From: Schistosoma mansoni
Lineage: Eukaryota > Platyhelminthes > Trematoda > Strigeidida > Schistosomatidae
Direction: 5' to 3'
Length of the DNA stretch: 64,000 nucleotides
Assembly (NCBI RefSeq): GCF_000237925.1
Contig: NC_031497.1
Location: 22,201,249-22,265,248 of the forward strand
The notes below the pieces were generated by a model. That model was not told the origin of the DNA and did no database searches. It saw only the letters and a program-made list of their open reading frames with translations. A program made the position numbers and the translations under genes. Below are positions 53,040-63,469 of this stretch, in pieces (the first letter of the stretch is position 1; every line of letters begins with the position of its first letter).

Positions 53040-55975
53040 CGATGGTTTTGGAATGCCCTATCCGAGTAAGTATTATCAGTACAATTAATGGAAAGTTTCA
53101 GGGTGAATCCGAATCCATGATAGAAAACAAGGTGCAAGGATTAGCACAGGCCAAACGACCTGTTATCCTTATAACTGAAGAAGAGTGCTCTTACGGAGTT
53201 AAGAACTCGGAAGCTAAATTGCGAAACGAACCTTATGATTAAGGGTTTTCGGGTATTCACGTATTGGAAGCCAATGCTGTGTGGGTAGAACGTATGATTC
53301 CCAAAACACCTTAAATGTGTGCTACACGAATGCCCGTAGTCTTCGAAATAAAATGTCCGAGCTAAGTTTGGTGGCGGATGAATTAGGTCCCCATGTAATT
53401 GTTGTCACAGAAACTTGGCTCACTGTAGATATCGACTGTTCTTCCATCATTGCAGGCTACATCTATATCAGAAGTGACAGAGCTATAGCTCGCTAGGAAG
53501 GAGGCATAATGTTATATGTTGGAGATAACTTTCACATACAATCTATCATATGTTAGTGATACATGTGTGGTAACATGTTGCACAGTTAGGTCTAGAAACG
53601 GGTTGGTGACCATAGGAGGAATATATCGTATTCCGTGCTGTCTTGCTGACGAATTTATCATAAGACATATCTGTCCTTGGAGTAAGGCAGAATGTTGTCT
53701 CATCATTGAAGACTTCACGCACCACATATCAACTGGATAGAGCTTAAAGCTTCAGGTGGGGGTTTTGATAGTGATTTTGTTCCAACAATTATTTAGTGTG
53801 CACTTGTACAATCTATCATAAGACCGACGCATATTGACTTGGAACATGACCCGTTATTGCTGGACCTTGTCCCTACACACCACTGCGAAGATGTCGTCAA
53901 CGTTCGACACCTTCTCCACAGGTGAGTAGTGATCACGTCGTATTTTCCTTTAAGTTCCGCACACATGGTATACAATTAGCATCTGTCCCACCCTGTCCCA
54001 ATATCTGGAGAGCTGATATTCCGGCAATCTGAGACTGTGCTATCTCGATTGACTGGTCGTTCAATGCTGATGGATCGGTCGAAGACGAATAGAATAAGTT
54101 TAAGGCTATATTCGATTCCGTAACACAACCGTTTATCCCATGGTCAACACGTAAGCTATCACATTGCCCTCCATGGATTAATAAGGAAACCGGGAAGTTG
54201 TTGAAACGTTGGAAACACTTCTGGGACTTATTCTTGTCAACAGGACAGGTATCATTTAGGTGCGAATATAAAAAAAATCCGGAATATATGTAAAAAGACC
54301 GTATCCAAATCCCGAACCACTTAGGAACGACAGTTGACATATGATGGCCGTACCTGTCCGAAGTGAATGTTTTCGTACGTTAAACGGCGAACAAAACGTA
54401 GTGGTGGTATTCCCCCATTACTGTTACACGAAAATTCGCATTAACTAGCTGAATCAGATCTAGAAACAGCTGAGACTTTTTCAAACTATTTTAGTGAAGT
54501 CTACTCTACGCGTAGTGTTACAAATAATTGTCCCAATCACACCGAGATACCAGCTATAGGACCTGTACATGTGACTCAGTAGACTGTTCTTCTACTGATA
54601 ACTAACCTCAAACCTTGTGAGATACGGGGCCGCGATAGGTTACATCCACGTTTGATGACATCGCTCGCGGATATTATTTCAAGGCCGCTCACGACGCTCT
54701 TCAACATGTCCCTTTCACTCGCTCAGCTCCCTAGAGATTGGATAGATGCTATAGTTAGTCCTATATTTAAGGATGGTCAGAGACGGATCGTATCTAACTA
54801 CCGACCTGTCAGTCTAACCAGCATAGTCATTAATTACTTGAAAAGATAATGCGGGTTAAGTTACTAAGTCACATAGATTCGTACAATCTGTTAAGTCCCG
54901 AGCAACATGGGTTTCGTAATAAGCGTTCATGCTTGACTAACTTATTTATTACGAGGGAGGATCGGATAGCAGCCCTAGATAACAGCCTGTCTGTCGACGT
55001 GGTATTCATAGATTTTAGCAAAGCGTTTGACAAGGTTTCACACCTAGGTCTTATGCAGAAGCTCTCGAGCTTCGGAATAACAGGTGCTATACAGGAATGG
55101 ATAGGAAACTTCTTATGTGACCGCAGACAGAGAGAGTCAATGGAACGCTATCCGGATGGAAGTCGGTCAAAAGTGGTGTACCCCAAGGCAACATTTTAGG
55201 CCCTCTACTTTTCATTCTTTATGTTAAAGAATTACCGCTATCGCTTAAGTCGTCGACATTATTGTTTGCGGATAATGTCAGAATCTGGAGAACAATAGGA
55301 AGTGAGGCTGATCATTTTCATCACCAAACTGACTTAGACGAATTAGTTAGATGGGCTCATGGTTGGGGTTTAGAAATCAATTTCAAGAAGAGCGTGCTCA
55401 AGCGCATAGGACACGGTAATAGTTACCATTATACCATTGGTGGTACATCTCTTCCAAGAGATTAAGAACATAAAGACTTAGGAGTAGTAATAAGTCACGA
55501 CTTGAAAACAACCACGTACTGCAACACAGCTGCTTCCAAAGGTTGTCGTGCGTTATGGTCACTTCACCGAGCATTCAAACGCTTTGACGAGGAGATGTTT
55601 CGATTTTTATATCCCATTTATTTAAAACCACACTTAGAGTACTGTTTCCAAGCAGCTGATCTATCTTATCAAGGACGCTAACTCACTTGGGCGTGTTCAT
55701 CGTGTGGGAACAAAATTGGTGAAGGGTCATCACAAACTCCCTAACGATGAGCGCTTAAATCGCCCATACCCTTTCCTTCTGTCCTATCGTAAGACGCGAT
55801 GTGACCTTATACAGGCATTCCGTATCTTTAATTATGATTCGGGTGTTATTATGTCTTATATTTTTGCTCCATCCAGCACTGACACTCTTCGGGGTATCTA
55901 ATAAACTAAAGGAGAGGTCCGGTTTTCTCATCGAGTGGTCAATGACTGGAACGCCTCACCCGAACAGGTGGTATT
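53040..55975 (+). pseudogene. CR1-like non-LTR retrotransposon, decayed
   Basis: Endonuclease start LNVCYTNARSLRNKMSELSL and VIVVTETWLT at 53302-53490. Then RT pieces: MTSLADIISRPLTTLFNMSL, QLPRDWIDAIVSPIFKDG, SNYRPVSLTS, LLSPEQHGFRNKRSCLTNLF, VVFIDFSKAFDKVSH and a palm box reading LFADN instead of FADD. The C-terminal VVNDWNASPEQVV is reached at about 55970. Multiple frameshifts, stops and the lost second Asp make it dead. It ends just before the TPR start codon. Confidence 0.85.
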
Positions 55976-56037
55976 ACTGAAGACCGAAGACTGTAGCTTC
56001 TGGCCTTGAGGTTGAGCGGCTCATTTGTGTTTTCTGG

Positions 56038-56200
56038 ATGGCGGGGTTTGAAAGTCTGTGCAGTTATGGTGGGATTACTGAGGAAGAAATAGGATTAGTT
56101 GAACCTGAACTAGTTACCAAACTTAACATTGCATTTGATAACATCTATCACGATGGTGAAGTGGCGAAAGAGGAACTTGCGAAACTTCAAAAAGCTCAAG
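56038..56200 (+). CDS. TPR: TPR exon 1
   Basis: ATG GCG GGG start after TTTTCTGG. Codes MAGFESLCSYGGITEEEIGL, VEPELVTKLNIAFDNIYHDG and EVAKEELAKLQKAQ plus one base. Donor GTATGA, then a 35 bp intron (56201-56235). Confidence 0.9.
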
Positions 56201-59200
56201 GTATGAGTGTGTTCTTGTTCTATTCGTTGTTTTAGAAAATAGTGCGTTGCATTTTTCTGAAGAGCAGTACAAACTAAAGTCAGCTTCTGAAGAGTTAGAG
56301 AAAAAGCTAAAAGAATGCAACGATGCACTTTACGCCATCGAAGAAAAACTTCATAATGTAAATGCGGAGAAGGAGGACTTTCGTACAAAATTAAGTGACT
56401 GTTTGTCCGTTAATAATGAGCTTAACCTCGCTATCCGTGGATTGGAAAACGAGAAAGAAATTTTGTCAGATCAGCTAAAGAACAAACTCGGGTTGATCGA
56501 TTCGCTCACCTCTGACATTAGCGAGCTACGTACAGAGGCTGAAAATGTTCGGAAACTAAAAATAGAAATGATGTTGAAGTCGGAAGATATTATCGGGCGT
56601 GAGTCGTCGATAAAAGTATGTATTTCAGTCCCCCCGTCACTTTATATTTAGGCTCAAGAAGCTCGCTGGTCAGATGAACTATCTAACTTACAGCGACACA
56701 ATGACTGGTTAGAGGAACGTCTCCAACAGACAACTGACCAGTTACTGACAGTTCGGAGAGATTCAGTAAGGTTCCGATTTAATCTACATTTTCGCAGTAC
56801 CAAAAGTCTTATTCTCTGGAAGCTGAACTGGGTCTTCGTAACGTTGAAGTATGTTTTTAATTCCTGTTGTAATGTTACAGCTTGAGAACTCCAAACAGTG
56901 CATCGAAAGACTAGAGACAAATGTAAAGAAGCTTACTCAGGCAAATGACGAATACATTGTCAAACTTAAACTAGTAAGTCTTGCTTATCTCTCGATTTCT
57001 CAGGTTACGGATGAACAAATAAAAATGGAGCAGTTGTATGGAAATGAAATTGAGGCGCAGAAGCAACTTATAAAACTGTACAAGGTAATGATTTATCTTT
57101 AGCTCATGCCGAAAATTAAGGAGCAAGTAAAAGAGCTAGAGGAGAAAAATGAGGAGCTTAGTAATGCTGTTTCATCCATTCAGGGTCTCTTAAAGGAAGC
57201 TTATGAGAGTAAATTTAATTACCTCACTTATATTTCCATTTAGATGTGTCGAGGTTGGAGAATGAAAACTCTTTTTTACAAGCAAAATGCAGCGAAGCGA
57301 ATTCGAAACTCCAAACAGCTACTGAAAATCTCGCTTCAGAGCTGGAGAGAAGTCAGCATCTTCTGGATAAGTTCAGAGTAGATGGTAAGCCCAACTGCAA
57401 TCATTATTATTATAATTGGTGACTTAAACACTACTGAAGGTCGTATTTGTTACTGACCTTCCATCCTTTTATCTGTCTCTACATGTATCCGGGTAGCATG
57501 TGGCAGATGAGTATCTTTTATCGCATTGCTTATGCTTGCTCATACCTTACTAGCTATCTTAAGCATATTATTTCGCTGGTCTGCTGTCATCAAGTTTCAT
57601 TTTTACGACTCCTGACCTCAGTAGTGTGTTATTCGTTCGTCGGTTCTACTAAAAAACCTAAATCCTTAGAACTGTCAGTTTATACGACGTAGGCTGACTC
57701 AAAGATTAGTAGTAACTGCATTAGTGGGAGATAGTATAGGTTACAGTGTTTTTCAAGTTATTTGGCACCATGTCTTGGAGTTGTTCATTCAAATATAGTA
57801 CATCCTTAAACAGTTTGCAAAAGTTTGTGGCTCGATAGAAGGTTGTCACTTATTCTAGGATACATTTTTAGACTCTGATCATGCTCTAATATGAGGACGC
57901 ATTTACTTGCGCCTCACTGGACGCAGAAGAGCCACATTAAAAATACACATGAGAAAGCCGAAGGTAATTTCCAGTAACAGCTAAGGTCAAAATTAGGCAA
58001 TCTTGAAAACAAGGCTGATCCAGATGTTGCTTGGAAAAATATACGAACAGCTGTGGAAACAGCACTGACATCTATTGGCAATTTGGACCAAAGGATTACA
58101 AAGTACTAGTGGATTTCTGTCACATCAGGCTCCGAACAGGATGACAAGCGAAAACAAGTCACATCTAGGTTAACCAAAAGTCTACGAAACGGTCGTGTGC
58201 AGTGGTGGGCAACGAAAGCAAGAGATGGAAAAGACAGCGTATGTAGGTAACGCAAAACAGCTTTTCAGACTAATCAAGGGAACCGTACTTAAGACGTCAA
58301 GTGTGAGACAATCGCCGAAAAAGACGACACTTATCTGCTCTCAATCAAAGTGTTTAGAACGATGGGTAGAACACTTTAAGCAACAGTCCAGCTGGTCCTA
58401 AGCTACTCTACAGCTACCGATCATTTCCAAACAGCCTGAATGGAACATTTAAGTGGGTCCCTCGACTTTAATTGAAGTTCAAAAAGCCATAACTAATCTG
58501 AAACAAGGAAGAGCAACTGGTCCAGATGGATTGGCTCTAGAGGTCTTTAAGGACGGTGGTCCAGTTTTAGCGATTAGGTTGACTAATGTTTTAGTTAAAA
58601 TCTGGGAAATCGACGTAATTCGATCTGACTAGTTTCAATCACTGATCGTCCCAATTTATAGGAAAGGATCGAAACCATTATCGGGTAACCATTGATGGAT
58701 TAGTTTGACTAATATAGCCTCTAAAATACTAGCTTCGGTGGTTATCAGGCCCCTAACTATGACTCGTGAACTGCAGCATTTGACTCCATAGACCGAGAGA
58801 TTCTATGGCATTGTCTGTCATTGAAAGGTGTACCTCAGAAGTACATAAACCTTGTGAAGGCTCTCTACTCGAACACTACCAGTCGAGTGAGAGCTTATAG
58901 CAAACTGTCATGTGATTTTACAACCTCAAGTGGTGTTCGTCAAGGCTGTCCACTATCTCCATTTTTGTTCAATTTCATCATAGACCTCCTACTGGAAATA
59001 ACGCTCTCGTCGACTGAATTTTCTGGAATTGATCTACCAGGGGCTCCACTAAGCGACTTAGAATACGCAGATGACATAGTCCTGTTTGGTGAAGATGTTT
59101 ACAAAATGCAGAGTCTTCTGTTAACACTGAATAATAATGCCAGGATGTTTGGGATGCGTTTCTCCCCTTCTAAATGCCAATTTTTGCTTTAGTACTGGCC

Positions 59201-62200
59201 TGTGTCAACACCTAAACTAAGGAACTCTGATCAGCCCCAATGGGTTGGTGTTTGATGAAATCTCAGCACGGATTCAATAAGCTCGTTTGACTTTTGCCAA
59301 CTTACGTCACTTATGCCGAGGGCGAGATATCCGTCTATCAATAAGAGGACGAGTATACTGTTCGGCAGTGCGTTCTGTTCTACTTTGCGGCTACGAAACG
59401 TAGCTATTTAGGGTGGAAGATGCACGTTAGTTACTAGTACTTGATCACAGATGTTTTATGAATACTGCTCAAATCTGCTGGGATCATCGGGTACTAGTGA
59501 GGTTGGATGCAAGGTCTTAGGGATTAATTGTAAGTCAGTTGATGAGGTTGTAAGTCTTCATCGACTGAGATCGTTGGGCCAGGTATGACTCATGCGCAAC
59601 CAGCGGTTACCACGGTGCGCAATGCTGACTAGTGTTGGAGACGGATAGAAGAAAGTTAGGGGTGCTAAACCAAAACATGGCATCAGTTCATAAGGTTGCC
59701 AACTTCTGGCCTCAGGCATGTTGGTCGATGCAGACTACTTGGTTGGGGTCCGCGTGACTATCGTAACCAATGATTGAAGACTGGGTTACATGGCTCAGAA
59801 CCGATCACCATGGCGTAGGTGTATACACTCTTTGTCTTCCCTTAAACCGTGGGACTAAAATTACTTCATACTTTTCTTTCTCCCGGTACGGGTTATTTCA
59901 GAAAAGCAACAAAAATATCGGTTAATCGAGGACATAAATATACAAAGATGTTTTTAAGATCTGGATCAATCTGGCTTATCTGTTCGAACATTCGACTTTT
60001 AGCCAGTAAGTTTCAGGTTCGAATTCAACTCCACCTACTCTGGTTTGGACAACCGAGTAGTATCATTAGCCCTCACATTTAGTGTGGCTAATACCCAAGT
60101 ACCTGATGAGTGAATTAGAAATTAAAAGATAAAACTGGGAGGTGAATATATCTTTACCATTACGATTGGTTTCTAACCATATCACCTAATGTGTAGGAAA
60201 TGGATTTTTTCACATTAAGTTTAGGTACTACTATACTGTTGAGTCAGTGCTTACCATTTATTCCCACTTCAGGTGTACTTTATTTTATTTATTTATTTAA
60301 ACATATAAATATTGGTACAAGGAGGCACCAGATATATATGCGCCACACAAATCTCATTTGATTTGTGTGAGGGCTATGATACTGCCCAGGTGCCCAAACC
60401 GAAACAAGTGGTTTTCTTAGGGGGCCACACCCAGAGCCTTCGACCTGAAGATCTGATCCACAAAGCAGTGGAGCATTGTAAGGAGATGCAGTCCCATGGT
60501 AGCCGGTGACCGACACCAAGTTCATACACCGTTTGTTCCCTCAGGATCCTGGAGTCCATGTGCCCCCAAATGCCCTGGTACGGCCGAGAGTGGGGAGAGT
60601 CTACTCTCCCTCTCGAAATGCTCGCACATGGCCAGCGAATATATAGCCTCTGCCAGGGAAGTCCTACTCACTGCCTTCTCGTGGCGGGGGTGTTGTTTAC
60701 GAAAGTGAGAGGACGAAAAGCGAATGTCCGGCGCTTTAACCGGGTTGGTGGACACGGAGGGTCCACCTAGGGGAGTTGGAAAACCCTGATTCCAAACCAA
60801 TGGTGCACATGGGCTCCAGTATCCTGATGGAACGAATGGCGGACGAACCTGTCATTGGTCAACGGCTACCATGGGACTGCATCTCCTCACGATGCTCCAT
60901 TGCCTTGTGGATCAGACCTTTTGGTCAAAGGCTCGGGGTGTGGCCCCCTAAGAAAACCACCTGCTTCGGTTTGGGCACCCGGGCAGTATCACAGCCCACA
61001 CACACAAATAGTGTGGCGCATATGTACCTGGTGCCCTTTTGTACCAATATATATGTGTTTAAATAAATAATAAATAAATAATGTGCACCATTGGTTTGGA
61101 ATCAGGGTTTTCCAACTCCCCTAGGTGAACTTTCCGTCTCCACCAATCCGGTTAAAGCGCCGGAAATTAGCTTTTCGTCCTCTCACTTTCGTAAACAACA
61201 GTAATGCCACGAGAAGTCAGTGAGTAAGACTTTCTTGGCAGAGGCTATATACGCTTGGCCATATGAGAGCATTTGGGGGCTTCCTTCAGGTGTTCAGAGA
61301 CTAGACTATTTCTAGGTACTCTAGCAAGTGATTTTGAGTTCATGCAAAAGTGGTATTGTGAATGTTCGCTCATTCTATTGCTTGTTTTCAAGTTATAATA
61401 TTCTACCACAGTTATTTTAAGTTTATTTGCTCAACCCAACATATAGTATGTACGTATGCAAATTTTTGGCACTAAAAGAGTAGTAAACCATTTTGTGCTA
61501 TTATTTGACCTCGACAACGTGAGTTTGCGTGGGCTTGGAGTTTGTATGCCGGGAGTGTTTCTAAAGATACCTTTTGATGCTTGGCTTTATAGCCACGATG
61601 AAGCTGGTAGGCATGCATTACAACCCCTTTTCTCATAATGTTTTTACTTCGTTTTTTGCAAGTTTGCGTACGCTTGTACATTATTAAGTTGTGTATTGTC
61701 TGGGAAAATAATGTGCGTTTTAAAACCATAAGTGACACCCTCGGTTTGGTGTTATTTCTTGACATTCAAGCTAATGTGAAGACATATTCCAGGTAGAATT
61801 TAATTTCGTCTGATGCAAATGCAAATCAAACCTTCGTTTTAAGATGTTGATTTCGTCATATCTAGATCTACAAGAGGTTGGTATATGACGTTAAATTGTG
61901 TCTTTTTTCTCATAATTTAGAAGTCAACATTTTCATCGTATATTCGGAAGCAGCTTTGCTAATATATACCATAACTGAGCTTGATGTTCCAGGTCCATTT
62001 TATTTACATGAATCATCTTTATTGTCTGGAAAATTTACAATGATTATATGATGTTTTCTGTGGTTACAATTTTTCAACTACGATTTAATAATAATATCAA
62101 GTGTCTTACTTTTTTAGGTCTGTCTGAGGAAGAGTTACGCCAACTTAACCCATCTGTAGCCGCTACGTTGAGCGCTTTAAAGCGTGGGCATAGTTTAACA

Positions 62201-62312
62201 CAGTTGTATGCAGATTATGTGCAAGTTGTTGAAGATCGAGACCAGCTGAAGCTTGATAAACAACGATTAACGGAGTATGTGGAACAGATGGTCGATGAGC
62301 TCAAAGAAAAAG
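56038..62312 (+). CDS. TPR: TPR nuclear-pore basket protein, N-terminal part (exons 1-9)
   Basis: Joining 56038-56200, 56236-56615, 56652-56765, 56798-56848, 56881-56973, 57004-57084, 57121-57208, 57244-57384 and 62118-62312 gives 435 codons in one frame that leaves the window. Residues ~35-370 are heptad-rich coiled coil (ALHFSEEQYKLKSASEELEK...). Exon 3 has SNLQRHNDWLEERLQQTTDQ, like the 'HSQNTWLNTELKTKTDELL' block of animal TPR. Exon 6 has NEIEAQKQLIKLYK, like 'NELNAHIKLSNLYK'. Exon 9 has GLSEEELRQLNPSVAATL and GHSLTQLYADYVQVVEDRD, matching the 'LSEEELAAMSPTAAA...LTELYNAYVETQD' signature. TPR forms the nuclear basket filaments and takes part in mRNA export and the spindle checkpoint. Seven of eight introns are only 30-36 bp, and the eighth is 4.7 kb. 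Confidence 0.92.
56236..56615 (+). CDS. TPR: TPR exon 2
   Basis: 126 codons of coiled coil, from ENSALHFSEEQ to REESS-like RESSIK. Donor GTATGT, followed by a 36 bp intron (56616-56651). Confidence 0.92.
56652..56765 (+). CDS. TPR: TPR exon 3
   Basis: 38 codons, AQEARWSDELSNLQRHNDWL to VRRDS, phase 0 both ends. Followed by a 32 bp intron (56766-56797). Confidence 0.92.
56798..56848 (+). CDS. TPR: TPR exon 4
   Basis: 17 codons, YQKSYSLEAELGLRNVE. Followed by a 32 bp intron (56849-56880). Confidence 0.88.
56881..56973 (+). CDS. TPR: TPR exon 5
   Basis: 31 codons, LENSKQCIERLETNVKKLTQ to KLKL. Followed by a 30 bp intron (56974-57003), the shortest of the set. Confidence 0.9.
57004..57084 (+). 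CDS. TPR: TPR exon 6
   Basis: 27 codons, VTDEQIKMEQLYGNEIEAQK to LYK. The following intron is read as 57085-57120 (36 bp). A nearer AG at 57101-57102 would give an implausible 18 bp intron, with six extra residues. Confidence 0.85.
57121..57208 (+). CDS. TPR: TPR exon 7
   Basis: 29 codons plus one base, EQVKELEEKNEELSNAVSSI to EAYE. Followed by a 35 bp intron (57209-57243). Confidence 0.88.
57244..57384 (+). CDS. TPR: TPR exon 8
   Basis: VSRLENENSFLQAKCSEANS, KLQTATENLASELERSQHLL, DKFRVD and one base. Donor GTAAGC opens the 4.73 kb intron 8. Confidence 0.92.
57385..57825. other. TPR intron 8, unique part
   Basis: Nothing recognised. Confidence 0.4.
57826..59870 (+). pseudogene. Family 2 RTE-like element, decayed, 5'-truncated
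   Basis: End of endonuclease with DSDHAL, a linker (GNAKQLFRLIKG), KQGRATGPDGLALEVFKDGG, then an RT open stretch at 58821-59192: [40 protein letters not shown] and [13 protein letters not shown]. The C-terminal tail is at about 59330-59830. Part of RT before the palm (the AGFRSGRG and AAFDS region) is deleted at about 58770. Many stops. It lies sense inside TPR intron 8. Confidence 0.88.
59960..60118 (+). mobile_element. tRNA-like SINE remnant
   Basis: CTTATCTGTTCGAACATTCG, then GGTTCGAATTCAACTCCACC (B box), GGTTTGGACAACCGAGTAGT and CATTAGCCCTCACA. Same family as 7210-7455 in the opposite orientation. Confidence 0.6.
60277..61283 (-). mobile_element. Short non-autonomous SR2-like element, outer copy, split by another
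   Basis: Minus-strand element whose 3' part (60277-60563) and 5' part (61081-61280) are separated by the plus-strand copy at 60564-61080. It is flanked by a 10 bp direct repeat CTTCAGGTGT at 60267-60276 and 61284-61293. An internal deletion removes ~70 bp near its 5' end. The hairpin CACAAATC/GATTTGTG is at 60346-60367. Confidence 0.9.
60564..61080 (+). mobile_element. Short non-autonomous SR2-like element, copy c, nested
   Basis: 517 bp: 5' end CCCCAAATGCCCTGG, the 5' UTR module almost identical to 7864-8300, and the SR2-like 3' tail with AAATAAATAATAAATAAATA. It lies inside the outer copy, with a 6 bp target-site duplication ATGTGC at 60558-60563 and 61081-61086. Its tail and module are the closest in the window to the intact SR2-like element, so it is the youngest copy. 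Confidence 0.92.
61284..62117. other. TPR intron 8, unique part before exon 9
   Basis: AT-rich, nothing recognised. Confidence 0.4.
62118..62312 (+). CDS. TPR: TPR exon 9
   Basis: Completes a Gly codon, then LSEEELRQLNPSVAATLSAL, KRGHSLTQLYADYVQVVEDR and DQLKLDKQRLTEYVEQMVDE, LKEK and one base. This is the most diagnostic TPR segment. Donor GTATCT. No further exon was found to 64000. Confidence 0.93.
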
Positions 62313-62479
62313 GTATCTTATTTTTTTACTGTGGCCAGACACAATATCATTTTGAGTATACATTAAGATACTCCACCGTGGGTACAGCTCAGTATGCACG
62401 TTACTTTTAAAATTTCGTGTTTAGCTGTTTACTTATGATTTGTAGACTTTTGTCAATGAATACATATGCATTGCTACCA

Positions 62480-62835
62480 CTGGTAGACCCTAACCAGATA
62501 GTCTACACTTCCCCACACAGTCCAAACCAACTCATCAATTTCACGAACTGATGTGCCGTATCTCGCTCTGACCATCTCTAGCTTTCTGTCAACCTAACCT
62601 TAAATCAGTCAACTTTGAGCATCAGAGTATGTGGTTAAGATTTATGTTACTCATGTTTAAGCCACCTCAACTGACGACTCATAGCCTCATCAATCCTCTT
62701 GTTACAACAGTTGTCCGCGACCTCCCTAACTTCGTCATTACTTACTTCGTGGTCCCACTTCTGGCGAACAATACTTTGAGGATATCTATTAAAAAATGCT
62801 GGCAACGTATGCCTTTCCTTTACCTTTGAAGCCTG
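62480..62835 (-). pseudogene. RTE-like C-terminal fragment
   Basis: Minus strand: IVRQKWDHEVSNDEVREV and IDEAMSRQLRWLKHE, matching [17 protein letters not shown] and [12 protein letters not shown] of the intact ORF. After that come pieces of the 3' tail (RKLEMVRARYGTSVREI). It may belong to the same insertion as 63470-64000. Confidence 0.65.
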
Positions 62836-63129
62836 TTTCACAACCACAAATGAAAATAGGGAAGTTTGCAGGTTACTAACTCATCCTGTGATATGTACAC
62901 GGAAATCTCGGTGGCATCCTTTTCATAGATTCGTTTGGAAATATTGACTTTGATCTCTGCACAATTTTCACACTCATTTTTAACCTCATCCTTTTGCAGA
63001 GTAAAACTATCATGTTTAAAACGATTAACCACGTGTTTTTGGAAGAGTCACTCAATCTAAGAGATCTAGGAAATGTTATTAAATTAATTTTTTCATGAAA
63101 AAGAAGTTCATTTCTAACCATCTTTGGTT
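62836..63129. other. Unassigned stretch
   Basis: Minus open frames here have no recognised domain. Confidence 0.3.
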
Positions 63130-63360
63130 GGGGTTTGTGGGAAGTTTGGGGTTGTGGAGATTTTCGAACTTCACTGAAATCATGAACCGATCAGTGTTGG
63201 ACCACCATTAAAAACCGGGAAGCACGAATTGGTCTTTTCGTCTTAGTATAGGACTCCTGATCGGTGCGCATCTATGATCCCGCATGCGGGATTCGAACCC
63301 AGGACCGGCTTTGCGCGCGAGTGCCGGCTTGGTGGTCTATATGTTAAGATCAAGGATGGG
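63130..63360 (-). mobile_element. SINE with GGCC-type hammerhead, decayed
   Basis: Minus strand: tRNA-like head with GGGTTCGAATCCCGCATGCG, a dead hammerhead (CAGGAGTC...GACGAAAAG) at 63212-63272 and a tail with AATGGTGGTCCAACACTG. Related to 37630-37840. Confidence 0.65.
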
Positions 63361-63469
63361 TGAATAATTTGTTTATACGTCCACGTTCGGTTTGCTTCTC
63401 ATGAGTTCTAGTCAGACGTCGAAGTATTATTGAAAATAAAATTTTAAACACAATTAGTTAAATTGATTC

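Noticed and set aside
60564-60640. HDV-like ribozyme at the 5' end of the short elements
   Set aside because: A P4-like hairpin and CGAA are present, and CCCCA could pair with TGGGG, but the required P2 pairing after CGAA does not form.
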